Source: a virus
DNA: 37,755 bases
IMG/VR virus record: IMGVR_UViG_3300049215_000840
Coordinates: 1 to 37,755 of that record
Reading direction: 5' to 3' (one strand)
Both the position numbers and the translations under genes were made by a program. Each line of letters starts with the position of its first letter. Within the stretch, counting starts at the first letter, position 1. The notes under the pieces were generated by a model. That model did no database searches and was not told the DNA's origin. It worked only from the letters and a program-made list of their open reading frames with translations. This document shows, in pieces, positions 12,706 to 20,614 of this stretch.

Positions 12706-13095
12706 ATGATCCTCGCACAAGCCGCTTCATCCGGGGGCGGATCAACCACTCAAGTCATCATGGCCATCGGCATCATCGTCGCGCTCGGCTTGAATGCAAT
12801 CCAGCTGATCCGGGGCATCAATGGGACCGACAGCCAACGCCAGATCGAGCCGACGGCCATCGCCGATATTCGGACGGAGCTCAAAGCTCAGACCGTCACT
12901 CTCGGCAAGTTGGACAGGGAGATGGGTGGAGTGACCAACAACGTCCAGGCGATCGCAAGGCAGATGGATACCGTTCAGGAGAATCACCGGGCCGACATCG
13001 AACAGATCCATCATCGCCTCGGCGGCATCAGCCGGGAGCTCGCCGCGACGACGGCCCGAGTGGAAGGCATCGAAAAGCGGGAGGACCGCTCCTGA
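12706..13095 (+). CDS. TM plus coiled-coil protein (DUF2730- or i-spanin-like)
   Basis: A 129-aa protein. One membrane helix at about 15-36 (TQVIMAIGIIVALGLNAIQLI) is followed by a long helix with heptad character (IRTELKAQTVTLGKLDREMGGVTN; QMDTVQENHRADIEQIHHRL; ELAATTARVEGIEKRED). Small N-terminal-TM plus coiled-coil proteins at this place in Mu-like phages include the DUF2730 group (Mu gp25) and inner-membrane spanins. Either reading fits, and both would sit in the inner membrane with the coil outside or inside. It lies in the small-gene cluster before the terminase. Confidence 0.65.
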   Translation: MILAQAASSGGGSTTQVIMAIGIIVALGLNAIQLIRGINGTDSQRQIEPTAIADIRTELKAQTVTLGKLDREMGGVTNNVQAIARQMDTVQENHRADIEQIHHRLGGISRELAATTARVEGIEKREDRS

Positions 13096-13097
13096 CC

Positions 13098-13358
13098 ATG
13101 CTCAACCGCCGTCAATTCAAGATCCGCCGGGCGCTGCTGCAGGCCGCGGCGGATATTCCCGATGACCTGATGCTCCCGGACGATCTTCTCCGGGCTGAGG
13201 CCGGTCGCCTGGTCGTTCCGAAGCCGACAACCGCCGAGTTCGACGAGCAGATCAAAGCCGCTGACGCCGCGCGCCAGCTGATCGGCGTCGTCAGCGAATC
13301 CGGCACCAAGTGGAAGCTCGGGACCGCTGGCCGCGCCTGGCTCGCCGAAAACGACTGA
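13098..13358 (+). CDS. Small winged-helix phage protein
   Basis: An 86-aa protein starting 2 bp after the previous stop. It has a basic first helix (LNRRQFKIRRALLQAAADIPDDLMLPDDLLRAEAG), a helix 'TTAEFDEQIKAADAARQL', and a wing 'LIGVVSESGTKWKLGTAGRAWLAE' that ends as in winged-helix domains (W-LT--G---L). This type is common just before the small terminase in Mu-like phages. The function is unknown; binding DNA is inferred from the fold. Confidence 0.65.
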   Translation: MLNRRQFKIRRALLQAAADIPDDLMLPDDLLRAEAGRLVVPKPTTAEFDEQIKAADAARQLIGVVSESGTKWKLGTAGRAWLAEND

Positions 13359-13369
13359 ATTTCCCCGCC

Positions 13370-13687
13370 ATGCCGCTGACACGACATCTGGAGACACCCA
13401 CACGGTCCGCTCGATCGCGAGCGCAGCTCCATCGGATCCTGTCCGGCATGGCGATTCTTTGTGTGTTGTGCAACCCGGCGGCCGCCGCCTTCGTGCGCGC
13501 GGGCTTTCCCATCGACCTCGGATTAGGCCAGGTCGGGGGTTTCTCCCCGTGCAAGGCATACGGCCCAGCGCCGAGCCTGACGGCCGCCGGTTCAATTTCT
13601 TGGACATTCCCTCCACAAATCCGCGGCCCAGGGATTCCGGATGATGCCGACGCGATGGCCGTGAGCGCGTCGTCGAGGAAGCCGTGA
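13370..13687 (+). CDS. Doubtful 105-aa secreted-like ORF before terminase
   Basis: This fills most of the 332-bp gap between the winged-helix gene and the small terminase. From the ATG at 13370 the frame has a basic N-terminus (RSARSRAQLHRI), a hydrophobic stretch MAILCVLCNPAAAA (27-40) that reads as a signal peptide, then a Gly/Pro-rich sequence (GFPIDLGLGQVGGFSPC), and stops 3 bp before the terminase ATG. Placement supports a gene. Sequence composition does not strongly, and the other forward frame is also open from 13459. An export or lysis role is conceivable but not shown. Confidence 0.3.
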   Translation: MPLTRHLETPTRSARSRAQLHRILSGMAILCVLCNPAAAAFVRAGFPIDLGLGQVGGFSPCKAYGPAPSLTAAGSISWTFPPQIRGPGIPDDADAMAVSASSRKP

Positions 13688-13690
13688 TGT

Positions 13691-14227
13691 ATGGCCCAAA
13701 AACCACGCTCCGACTCGACGCTGGACTCGCTCACCTCGAAGCAGAAGGAGCAGCTCCGGGACTGGTTGGTGGAAGAGAACCTCTCCTACGCGGACGCCAT
13801 CGAGCGGCTGCGCCAGGATTTCAACGTCCGGACCTCCGCCGGCGCGCTCTCGCGGTTCTATGCAACGCAGTGCTTCTCGCTGCGCTCTTCGGAGGCGGCC
13901 GAGTTTGCGGAGAATGTCGTCAGCCAGGTGACGAGCTCCGGGGAGAACTACGACAAGGCGACCCTGGCGCTGATCAAGCAGAAGGCATTCGAGCGGGCCT
14001 ACGCTCGGGGGGGCAACCTGGACGAGCTGGCCACCCTGGCGAAGATCATCGGGGATTCGGCCAAGCTGGAGCTCAAGCGCCGGGACCAGGAGCTCGCCGA
14101 GCGCCGGATCAAGCTCCTAGAGGAGAAGGCGCGGCAGGCCGATACAGCGAAGCAGATCTCCGGCGACTCGGCGCTGACGCCGGCGGAGAAGGAAGCGCGG
14201 CTCAAGGCGGTCTTCGGGATCCAATGA
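13691..14227 (+). CDS. Small terminase subunit (Mu gp27/DUF3486-like)
   Basis: A 178-aa protein. The N-terminal part has an HTH: 'LTSKQKEQLRDWLVEENLSYADAIERLRQDFNVRTSAGALSRFY' at about 14-57, the DUF3486 pattern. A long helix follows (LATLAKIIGDSAKLELKRRDQELAERRIKLLEEK, about 114-147) likely to oligomerise, and a short C-terminus ends 'LKAVFGIQ', a typical large-terminase contact. The protein would recognise the phage pac end and deliver it to the large subunit for headful packaging. Its TGA overlaps the ATG of the large subunit. Confidence 0.8.
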   Translation: MAQKPRSDSTLDSLTSKQKEQLRDWLVEENLSYADAIERLRQDFNVRTSAGALSRFYATQCFSLRSSEAAEFAENVVSQVTSSGENYDKATLALIKQKAFERAYARGGNLDELATLAKIIGDSAKLELKRRDQELAERRIKLLEEKARQADTAKQISGDSALTPAEKEARLKAVFGIQ

Positions 14228-15645
14228 GCCGCCGCATCATCACGCCGAAGAGCCTCCTCCTGCCATATCAAACGCGGTGGGTGGACGACGCCGCGCGTTT
14301 CAAGGCCGGAATCTGGTCGCGGCAGACGGGCAAGGACTTCTCCTCGGGCGAGGAGGTCGTCGAGGACTGCATCCGCCGCGCGAAGACCACCTGGCTGATT
14401 GCCGCCCCCTCGGAGCGCCAGAGCCTGGAGTCCCTGGAGAAGTGCAAGGAGTGGACCGAGGCGTTCAAGATCTCGATCGCCGATGCGCTGAGCGAGAACA
14501 TGGATGCGCATCCCCAGGCGCTCCTCAAGTCGAGCACGATCGTCTTCCCGAACAAGTCCCGGATCGTGGCCGTCCCCGGCCGCCCTGACACGGTGCGCGG
14601 GTATTCGGCCAATGTCCTCGCGACCGAGTTCGCCTTCTTCGAGGACGACGAGGCGACCTGGCGGGCGCTCCTTCCCTCGATCACCAACCCGCTCCGCGGC
14701 GGCGAGAAGAAGGTCCGGGTGATTTCGACGCCGAACGGCAAGCAGGGCCGATTCTTCAAGATCATCGACGAGAACCAGCTCAACCCGGTCCCCGGCCGGA
14801 AGATGATCTGGAGCTGCCACAAGGTCACGATTCACGATGCGGTCGCGGCCGGGCTCCCGGTCGACATCGAGCAGATCCGGGAGGGGATGGACGACCCCGA
14901 GGGCTTCTCCCAGGAATTCGAGTGCGAATTCATCGACACGTCGAACGTCCTCCTGCCCTACGACATCATTGCCCTGGTGGAGAGCGCGGAGGCGACCGAG
15001 TTCTGCGATCCCGCATTTTTCAACGGCTCGGGCTCGAATCCGGTCTATCTCGGGATCGACTTCGGCCGGACGAACGACCCGACGATCTGCTGGGGCAACG
15101 AGCTGATCGGCGATGTCGAATGGACGCGCGAGGTCCTGGCGCTCAAGGGCGTCTCGACCCCCGACCAACAGAAGATCCTTTCGGGCCGGATCCGTCGCGC
15201 GACCCGCGTCTGCTTCGACTACACGGGGCCCGGCATCGGCCTGGGCGACCTCCTGGTCCAGGAGCATGGCGAGTTCGACCCGGAGAAGCACAAGTTCGGC
15301 AAGATCGAGCTCTGCACCTTCACGGCCGGGTTCAAGCGGGAGATCTTCCCGAAGCTGCGCCGGGCCTTCGAGGCGCCGGTCCGGCTCCGGGTGCCGATCT
15401 CCAAGACGGTCCGGGAGGACCTCCACGCGATGCGCCAAATCGTCAAGAACGGGGAATACAGCTATTCGGCGCCGCGGACTTCAGAGGGCCACAGTGACCG
15501 CTGCACGGCCCTTGCATTGGCCCACCGGGCCAGGGGCAACGGCGGTGTCTTCGCCCATGCGGCCGTCGCCATTCCCGGCCGCAACGCCCGCCAATTCAGC
15601 CGGCGCCGCCTCCAATTCGCCGGCGCCTTCTCCAAATCGGCGTGA
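14224..15645 (+). CDS. Large terminase subunit (Mu gp28-like)
   Basis: A 473-aa protein. The ATPase domain has an adenine-side motif 'LLLPYQTRWVDD' (11-22) and a Walker A-type P-loop 'WSRQTGKD' (31-38). The Walker B/catalytic Glu region is 'VLATEFAFFEDDEATW', and motif III-like is 'VRVISTPNG' (165-173). The C-terminal RNase H-like nuclease has acidic residues in 'YLGIDFGRTNDP' (D279), 'VCFDYTGPGIG' (D332) and 'GHSDRCTAL' (D425). It drives DNA packaging and headful cutting. Length and motifs match the gp28 group of Mu-like phages. The start overlaps the small subunit stop (ATGA). The last 30 residues are basic and low in structure. Confidence 0.92.
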   Translation: MSRRIITPKSLLLPYQTRWVDDAARFKAGIWSRQTGKDFSSGEEVVEDCIRRAKTTWLIAAPSERQSLESLEKCKEWTEAFKISIADALSENMDAHPQALLKSSTIVFPNKSRIVAVPGRPDTVRGYSANVLATEFAFFEDDEATWRALLPSITNPLRGGEKKVRVISTPNGKQGRFFKIIDENQLNPVPGRKMIWSCHKVTIHDAVAAGLPVDIEQIREGMDDPEGFSQEFECEFIDTSNVLLPYDIIALVESAEATEFCDPAFFNGSGSNPVYLGIDFGRTNDPTICWGNELIGDVEWTREVLALKGVSTPDQQKILSGRIRRATRVCFDYTGPGIGLGDLLVQEHGEFDPEKHKFGKIELCTFTAGFKREIFPKLRRAFEAPVRLRVPISKTVREDLHAMRQIVKNGEYSYSAPRTSEGHSDRCTALALAHRARGNGGVFAHAAVAIPGRNARQFSRRRLQFAGAFSKSA

Positions 15646-17363
15646 AAACGAAGCCCAAAGGCCCGGCAAAGCGGCAAATCGATTTTAAGGCCCAAACTCC
15701 CGCGGCTGCGCGCGAGAGTGCGGGGGGGGGTGGCAAATTGGCTAAAACCCCGGTTGCAAGGCTTGCAAGAAAGGGCGCTGCATCGGATCTGCCTGCCGCC
15801 GGCAGCCATATTTCCGACGCGACCCGGATCTGGGTGAAGCGCTCGCGCTACAACCCGCTCCGCCAGCTGACCCCGCAATACCTGTCGAACGTCATCGATC
15901 AATGGCGGAACGGCTACCTGCGGGACTTCAGCCTGATGGCCGACGCCATGCGGCGGCGGGACACCCAGATCAACGTCGCCCTGCACAAGCGCGAGAAGGG
16001 AGTCGCCCGGCATGGCTTCCAGGTCCTGATCCGGCAGGGCCTGACCGAGGATCAGAAAGCCCAGGCGGAGAAGCACCAGCGCGCCCTCCAGTATTTTTAC
16101 GACAACCTCACGGTCTCCGATGTCATGGAGCAGAACATCCGGGGCAAGTTCCGGCTCCTGGTCGAGCAAATGATGCAGGCGATCGGGGATCGGTACGCCG
16201 TCCACGAGATCGTCTGGCAGCCGAGTATCGACTCGATTACGGGCGAGCCGCGGCTGACCGCGGAATTCAATTACGTCCCGGTCTGGTTCTTCGAGGCGAC
16301 GACCGGGAAGCTCAGGTTCATCCAGCATTATTTCGGGACCATCATGGGGGAGGAGATGGCGCCCGACGAATGGCTGATCACGGTCGGCGACGGCCTGATG
16401 GAGTCCCTCTCGGTCTGCTACCTTTTCAAATATACCGCGATGGACTCCTGGGCCGCCTTTGGCGAGCGTTTCGGGACGCCGGGGATCCACGGCAAGACGA
16501 GCGCGCCGAAGGGCTCAGACCAATGGAACAACTTTGTCCAGGCGCTCCAGGACTTCGGCCAGGAGTGGGCGACCGTCACGAATCTCGATTCGGTGATCGA
16601 GCTGATTGAGGCGAAGGGATCCGCCGGGACCCTCCCGTTCCCCGAGCTGCGCGAGACGATGGACAAGGCGATCGCCACGGTCGTCCGCGGCGGCGACCTC
16701 TCGACGATGTCGAGCGGCAAGGGATCGATGGGCCGCGGCGCCAGCCTCCAGGGCGATGAGACCGAGCTCCTGGAGCAGGACGACGCTCAGCTGATTTCCG
16801 AGACGCTGGAGCGCGTGAGCGAGATCGTGATCAGGCAACTCTTCGGCGACGAGCTTCCGCTCGCGGTCATCAAAATCATGGTGCCGGAGAAGAAGAACAA
16901 CGACGACACGATCGCGAAGCTCGGCTTCCTGGTGAATAGCGGCGTCCCGGTCGGCGTCGACTATGCCCGAAAAGAGCTCGGCGTGCCGCCCCCGCTCGAC
17001 GGCGAAGAGACGTTGCAGCAGAACCAGCAGGTCGCGCAGATCATCGCCGCCGACAAGCCATCGCCGCAGGTTGCCCTGGCAAACGCGCTCATCCACCAGG
17101 TCGACGCAGGCGCTGCCGTCTTCCAGCGCAATGCGGCCCGCAAGCTGACGAAGGCCCAAGCCGAGGCCATCCAGCCGGTCCTCGATCGGATCGCGGCCCT
17201 GAAGGAGCTCCCGGCGGAAGACTTCGCGGCCGGGATCCAGAAGCTCCGCAATGATCTGCCCCGGCTCTTCGCCGAGGCCCGCCTCCACTCACCCGACATT
17301 GCCGCCGTCTGGGAGCAGGTCCTCGGGACCGCGCTTGTCGACGGCCTGGCCGACAAACCATGA
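15642..17363 (+). CDS. Portal protein (Mu gp29/DUF935-like)
   Basis: A 573-aa protein from a GTG coupled to the terminase stop. After a basic tail of about 45 residues come 'SRYNPLRQLTPQYLSNVIDQWRNGYLRDFSLMADAMRRRDTQI', the usual DUF935 opening, then 'ALHKREKGVARHGFQV'. The core has 'MMQAIGDRYAVHEIVWQ', 'FFEATTGKLRF', 'DEWLITVGDGLMES' and 'FKYTAMDSWAAFGERFGTPG'. The stem and C-terminal region have 'LLEQDDAQLISETLERVSEIV' and 'LGVPPPL'. It forms the dodecameric vertex ring for packaging and tail joining. Its position right after the terminase is standard. Confidence 0.92.
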   Translation: MKTKPKGPAKRQIDFKAQTPAAARESAGGGGKLAKTPVARLARKGAASDLPAAGSHISDATRIWVKRSRYNPLRQLTPQYLSNVIDQWRNGYLRDFSLMADAMRRRDTQINVALHKREKGVARHGFQVLIRQGLTEDQKAQAEKHQRALQYFYDNLTVSDVMEQNIRGKFRLLVEQMMQAIGDRYAVHEIVWQPSIDSITGEPRLTAEFNYVPVWFFEATTGKLRFIQHYFGTIMGEEMAPDEWLITVGDGLMESLSVCYLFKYTAMDSWAAFGERFGTPGIHGKTSAPKGSDQWNNFVQALQDFGQEWATVTNLDSVIELIEAKGSAGTLPFPELRETMDKAIATVVRGGDLSTMSSGKGSMGRGASLQGDETELLEQDDAQLISETLERVSEIVIRQLFGDELPLAVIKIMVPEKKNNDDTIAKLGFLVNSGVPVGVDYARKELGVPPPLDGEETLQQNQQVAQIIAADKPSPQVALANALIHQVDAGAAVFQRNAARKLTKAQAEAIQPVLDRIAALKELPAEDFAAGIQKLRNDLPRLFAEARLHSPDIAAVWEQVLGTALVDGLADKP

Positions 17364-18553
17364 AGATCGAGATCGAGCAAGTCATTGGCTGCGTCAATAG
17401 CCTCACCCTCGACGCCGAGGGATGGGCTCTGATCCCCTATTCGGACAGCCGGCACAGCGGCCGCGACGCGATCAAGGGGGCTGCCAACGGCAAGACCGAG
17501 AAGCCGAGGCCGATGATCCAGCGCTTCGATCGCGAAGCTGCGATCGCGTTGGTCAACGAATTCAAGAGCGCTTGGGGAGCGTTCAAGCGCGCTGTGGTCG
17601 GACTGCCGATCTTCAAGGGCCATCCCGACGCCCCGAGGTTCAAGAGCATCTATCCCGACAAAACCCCCCGCGGAACGATTGCCGACATGGAGGTCACCGA
17701 TGAGGGGCTCCGGATCCGGCCGGTTTTGACCCAGCAGGGTGCCGACGATGTCCGGGGCGGCTGCGACGAGTTCTCTCCCTTTTGGCTCCTCAAAAAGGTC
17801 GGCGAGGAAAACGGCGTCACGATCGCCCGTCCCTTCTCGCTCAAGTCCATCGGCATCGTCGAGAGCGGAAACATTCCGGGCCTCTCGCTGGTGAATGCCC
17901 TCGAAGACGATCCGAATTTCTCTGAACCCATGAAAAACCATATCATCAAACTCTTGGCCGCGAAGGGCATCACCCTCGCCGCTGACGCCAGTGACTCCGA
18001 CATCGCCGCGGCCGTCGACGCCGCTTGCCCGACCATCGCCGCCGCCAACTCCGCCGAAGCGGAACTGCCCACCGTCAAAGCCGCCAATGCGGATCTGACG
18101 GCCAAGCTGGCAGCGGCCGAGGCATCCAAGACCGCCGCCGAGACCGAGAAGATCGCCCTGGTCAACGCCAAGACGACCGCCGAGGACGCATTCAAGGCCG
18201 AGCGCAAGGAGCGCGCGACGCTGCTTGTCAACGCCGCGATCACCGACGGCCGGCTGCCGGCCACCGAACAGGCCGCGACGGTCACCGCCCTCTGCAACGC
18301 TGCCGACTTCCCGGCGGAAGTTGCCAAGCTGGCCGCCCGGCCGAAGGTACTGCGGACCGAGTCGCGAGCCCGCGATCTCGGCGCCGCCCGCCAGGCCGAC
18401 AGCAGCGATGTCCTCGCGCTCGTCAACGCCCGGATGAAGGACCAGGGCGAGAACTACGAGACCGCCTTCGCCGCGATCCAGAGCGATCCGCAGCACAAGG
18501 CGCTCTTCGCGCGAATGAAGACCCCCGAGATCAAGATCCGCGGCCGCCGCTGA
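17360..18553 (+). CDS. Mu I-like prohead protease with C-terminal scaffold
   Basis: A 397-aa protein, ATGA-coupled to the portal gene. The N-terminal 190 residues are the protease part, with 'GWALIPYSDSRHSGRDAIKG', the conserved 'GLPIFKGHPDAPRF' (about 81-94), 'IADMEVTDEGLRI' and 'SLKSIGIVESGNIPG'. The C-terminal 207 residues are Ala/Glu/Lys-rich helices with coiled-coil character (ANADLTAKLAAAEASKTAAETEK), the scaffold. An internal in-frame ATG at 17930 (MKNHIIKLLAAKG) follows an A/C-rich leader. By analogy with Mu I and Z, it could start a separate scaffold protein of 207 aa. The end includes 'NYETAFAAIQSDPQHKALFARM'. Confidence 0.88.
   Translation: MKIEIEQVIGCVNSLTLDAEGWALIPYSDSRHSGRDAIKGAANGKTEKPRPMIQRFDREAAIALVNEFKSAWGAFKRAVVGLPIFKGHPDAPRFKSIYPDKTPRGTIADMEVTDEGLRIRPVLTQQGADDVRGGCDEFSPFWLLKKVGEENGVTIARPFSLKSIGIVESGNIPGLSLVNALEDDPNFSEPMKNHIIKLLAAKGITLAADASDSDIAAAVDAACPTIAAANSAEAELPTVKAANADLTAKLAAAEASKTAAETEKIALVNAKTTAEDAFKAERKERATLLVNAAITDGRLPATEQAATVTALCNAADFPAEVAKLAARPKVLRTESRARDLGAARQADSSDVLALVNARMKDQGENYETAFAAIQSDPQHKALFARMKTPEIKIRGRR
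17930..18553 (+). CDS. Possible internal-start scaffold protein
   Basis: Same frame as the protease gene, from the ATG at 17930, giving 207 aa made only of the helical scaffold. In Mu the scaffold Z is produced from an internal start in I. Here the supporting points are the ATG at the domain border and the lack of protease motifs after it. There is no Shine-Dalgarno sequence, but other late genes in this window also lack one. It is inferred, not seen as a separate gene. Confidence 0.4.
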   Translation: MKNHIIKLLAAKGITLAADASDSDIAAAVDAACPTIAAANSAEAELPTVKAANADLTAKLAAAEASKTAAETEKIALVNAKTTAEDAFKAERKERATLLVNAAITDGRLPATEQAATVTALCNAADFPAEVAKLAARPKVLRTESRARDLGAARQADSSDVLALVNARMKDQGENYETAFAAIQSDPQHKALFARMKTPEIKIRGRR

Positions 18554-18600
18554 TCCTTTCACCACATCCTCAACCACGACAATCAACCCAGTCATCCGTC

Positions 18601-18780
18601 ATGCCTCCTCCTCCCGCCAAGTCCTCAACGCCCGATTACGACAAGATCCTCACGCAGAAGGTCGCCGCCGGGCTGCCCCTCGCCCAAGCCAAGGAAGTCA
18701 TCGCCCGCCAGAAGAAGCGCGATGCCAAGGTCGCGGCCCTCGCCGCCGCCAAGGCCGCGCTCGAATCAGCGGACGCCTGA
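18601..18780 (+). CDS. Small head-region protein
   Basis: A 59-aa protein starting at the ATG at 18601, with a Pro-rich N-terminus (MPPPPAKSSTPDYDKILTQK) and one long helix (VAAGLPLAQAKEVIARQKKRDAKVAALAAAKAALES). The 'LTQKVAAGLPLAQAKEVIARQ' pattern reads as a small helical phage protein, perhaps a head accessory. It lies between the scaffold and the cement protein, with an A/C-rich leader and no Shine-Dalgarno sequence. Confidence 0.6.
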   Translation: MPPPPAKSSTPDYDKILTQKVAAGLPLAQAKEVIARQKKRDAKVAALAAAKAALESADA

Positions 18781-18835
18781 TCCCGGTCCTCTCCACCTGT
18801 CCTCTCCGCACGTTCTCTCAACTCAGAATCCATCC

Positions 18836-19417
18836 ATGAATCTCATCCTCGCTTTCATCTCCGCCGCGCTCCTGCTGGCCATCGTGGTCCGCTGGGCGAT
18901 GGGCTTCCGTCAACCGCCGTTCCTCTTCCTCGCGTCCCGCTTGCCGATCCTGCGTCGGCGCGGCGTCTTCGCCCTGGCCAACGTGGCGGAAGGCCAGAAC
19001 CTTCACGGCCAAAAGACGTTTATCTCCGATGTCACGACCGCCGCGCGATTCCTGATCGCCAAGACCGGGAGTGCCTCGACCAATGTTGCCGTCGCCACCA
19101 ACGCGGATTTTCCGATCGGCGTGATGACCGACCAGGTCGGGACGGCGGGCGACCCGGTTGCGGTCTCGCTCTTCGGTGCCTCAGAGGGCACGCAGAAGGT
19201 GAGCGTCCAGAGCGTCGTCAACTTCGGCGACTGGCTCGTCGTCGACCCGGCCAATCCGGGCTATGCGCTGACGAAGCCCGCCGCGAACGGCACCTACTGG
19301 GTCTTCGGCAAGGCCCTGAATCTCACGGCGAGCGCGGCCGGCGACATCATCGAGTTCACGCCCTGCCTGCCGCGGCAGATTACGATCGCCGGCGGCACGC
19401 CGACGGTCACGGCCTAA
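18836..19417 (+). CDS. Capsid cement/decoration-like protein with N-terminal TM helix
   Basis: A 193-aa protein from the ATG at 18836. Residues 1-24 (MNLILAFISAALLLAIVVRW) form a strong hydrophobic helix followed by a basic stretch (RLPILRRRG, about 35-43). The rest is a beta domain of the DUF2190/decoration type: 'VAVATNADFPIGVMTDQVGTAGDPVAVSLFG', 'VVNFGDWLVVDPANPG', 'ANGTYWVFGKALNLTASAAGDIIEFTPCLP'. That part caps capsomers in related phages. A membrane helix on a cement protein is unusual and might be cleaved. The gene lies directly before the major capsid gene. Confidence 0.75.
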   Translation: MNLILAFISAALLLAIVVRWAMGFRQPPFLFLASRLPILRRRGVFALANVAEGQNLHGQKTFISDVTTAARFLIAKTGSASTNVAVATNADFPIGVMTDQVGTAGDPVAVSLFGASEGTQKVSVQSVVNFGDWLVVDPANPGYALTKPAANGTYWVFGKALNLTASAAGDIIEFTPCLPRQITIAGGTPTVTA

Positions 19418-19460
19418 CGGCGCCTCGCCCAGCAACCATAGCCATCGACCCAGTAATCTC

Positions 19461-20549
19461 ATGAGCAAAGCCTCCCAATCCAAGTTCCTCCGGCGCGAAC
19501 TCCCCCGCGTCATCGCGCTCGCGAACAGCGACCGCCTGCCCATTGCGGGCAGCTTCGACTCCGGCGACATCAAGCCGGGGGAAATCTACGCCCTGGCCAA
19601 CGACTCGCGGTTTTCGGAAACCTACTTCTCCGAGCCGTTGACCACCTTCGCGACCGGGTGGAAGGACCCGAACAACATCGACCAGACGCTCGAATTCTTC
19701 GCGCCGAAGGTCGTCGTCCCCGGCCGACTCTTCGAGTGGAAGCAGTGGACCAACGCGGAGGAGTTCTACTCCGAGTCCGACGACATCCGCGCGATCGGCG
19801 CCGACTTCAAGCGCGTGGAGTACACCGGCCATGACGAGACCGGGAAGAGCCTCAACAAGGGGCTCATGATGCGCATCGACCTGGACAACGTCCCGGTCCA
19901 GATGCCCGGCTGGGAGAATCGCTTCGTCGCGAAGCTCCTTCGCCGGCTGATGCGCAACGAGCTCCGGCGCGCGTTGGCGCTCCTCTCGGCCGCCGCGGTC
20001 AACACCGCGAAGACCTGGAACGTTGCGACAACACAGACGGCGGATCCCGACAACGACGTCGTGGCCGAGATGGTCACGGCCGCCAATGAGGTCGGCTTCG
20101 TGTTCAACCGGGTCGGCTACGGCCACACGGCCTGGTCGCTCCGGTTCGGCCAGCTGCGCGGCAACGCCAACGCGGCCAAGTTCGCGACCGCCGGGTTTTC
20201 CGCCGAGCAGCTCGCGGACATGCTCAACGTCGACCAGGTGCTCGTCTCCCGCGAGCGCTACCAGTCGAGCGCGAGCGCCAAGAGCGAGCTCGTCGGGAAC
20301 CTGGTCTACATGTTCTACGCCCAGCCGGGCCAGGACATCGAGGACCCGTCGAACATCAAGCGGTTCGTCAGCCCGCCGCCCAACGTGCTCGCGAAGAACG
20401 AGCAGTCGCCGTCGCATCCGCCCGGCGCCCTGGACGTGAATGTCTACATTCACCAACTCAGCCCCAAGCTGGTCGACATCTACGTCGAGTATTACTCGGC
20501 GCTGATCATGACCAGCACGCTCGGGGTGAACACGTTCACCGTCAGCTGA
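19461..20549 (+). CDS. Major capsid protein
   Basis: A 362-aa protein in the standard place after scaffold and cement genes and before a strong hairpin. Features consistent with a HK97-like coat are the N-terminal helix (SKFLRRELPRVIALANSDRL), the long charged stretch 'FFAPKVVVPGRLFEWKQWTNAEEF', the spine helix 'ENRFVAKLLRRLMRNELRRALALLSAAAV', the P-domain segment 'GHTAWSLRFGQLRGNANAAKF', and a C-terminal strand rich in Tyr/Val (VDIYVEYYSALIM). I assign it by position, length and composition; there is no unique motif. It is preceded by an A/C-rich leader without a Shine-Dalgarno sequence. Confidence 0.82.
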   Translation: MSKASQSKFLRRELPRVIALANSDRLPIAGSFDSGDIKPGEIYALANDSRFSETYFSEPLTTFATGWKDPNNIDQTLEFFAPKVVVPGRLFEWKQWTNAEEFYSESDDIRAIGADFKRVEYTGHDETGKSLNKGLMMRIDLDNVPVQMPGWENRFVAKLLRRLMRNELRRALALLSAAAVNTAKTWNVATTQTADPDNDVVAEMVTAANEVGFVFNRVGYGHTAWSLRFGQLRGNANAAKFATAGFSAEQLADMLNVDQVLVSRERYQSSASAKSELVGNLVYMFYAQPGQDIEDPSNIKRFVSPPPNVLAKNEQSPSHPPGALDVNVYIHQLSPKLVDIYVEYYSALIMTSTLGVNTFTVS

Positions 20550-20570
20550 TCCCTCCGAGGGATTTCTTCG

Positions 20571-20595
20571 AGCCCCGCCCCGCGCGGGCGGGGCT
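20571..20595 (+). terminator. Strong hairpin after the capsid gene
   Basis: Perfect 10-bp arms AGCCCCGCCC (20571-20580) and GGGCGGGGCT (20586-20595) with a 5-nt loop, 22 bp after the capsid stop. A smaller hairpin (ATCCC/GGGAT) precedes it. No long T-run follows, only TTCATAG. It is probably a partial terminator or mRNA-stabilising element that lifts capsid expression over the genes downstream. Confidence 0.7.
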
Positions 20596-20614
20596 TCATA
20601 GAAACCCACTCCCG

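Noticed and set aside
13500-13560. Lytic transglycosylase motif suggested by DLGLGQV in the 13370 ORF
   Set aside because: Only a short chance-like match; no catalytic Glu motif or domain length supports it.
14001-15438. Long minus-strand frame opposite the large terminase
   Set aside because: It is rich in Leu/Val/Asp/Arg in the manner of an antisense shadow in GC-rich DNA, while the plus strand encodes clear terminase motifs.
17551-17562. Extra copy of the operator half-site (TTGGTCAACG)
   Set aside because: It lies inside the protease coding sequence as ordinary Leu-Val-Asn codons and has no second arm.
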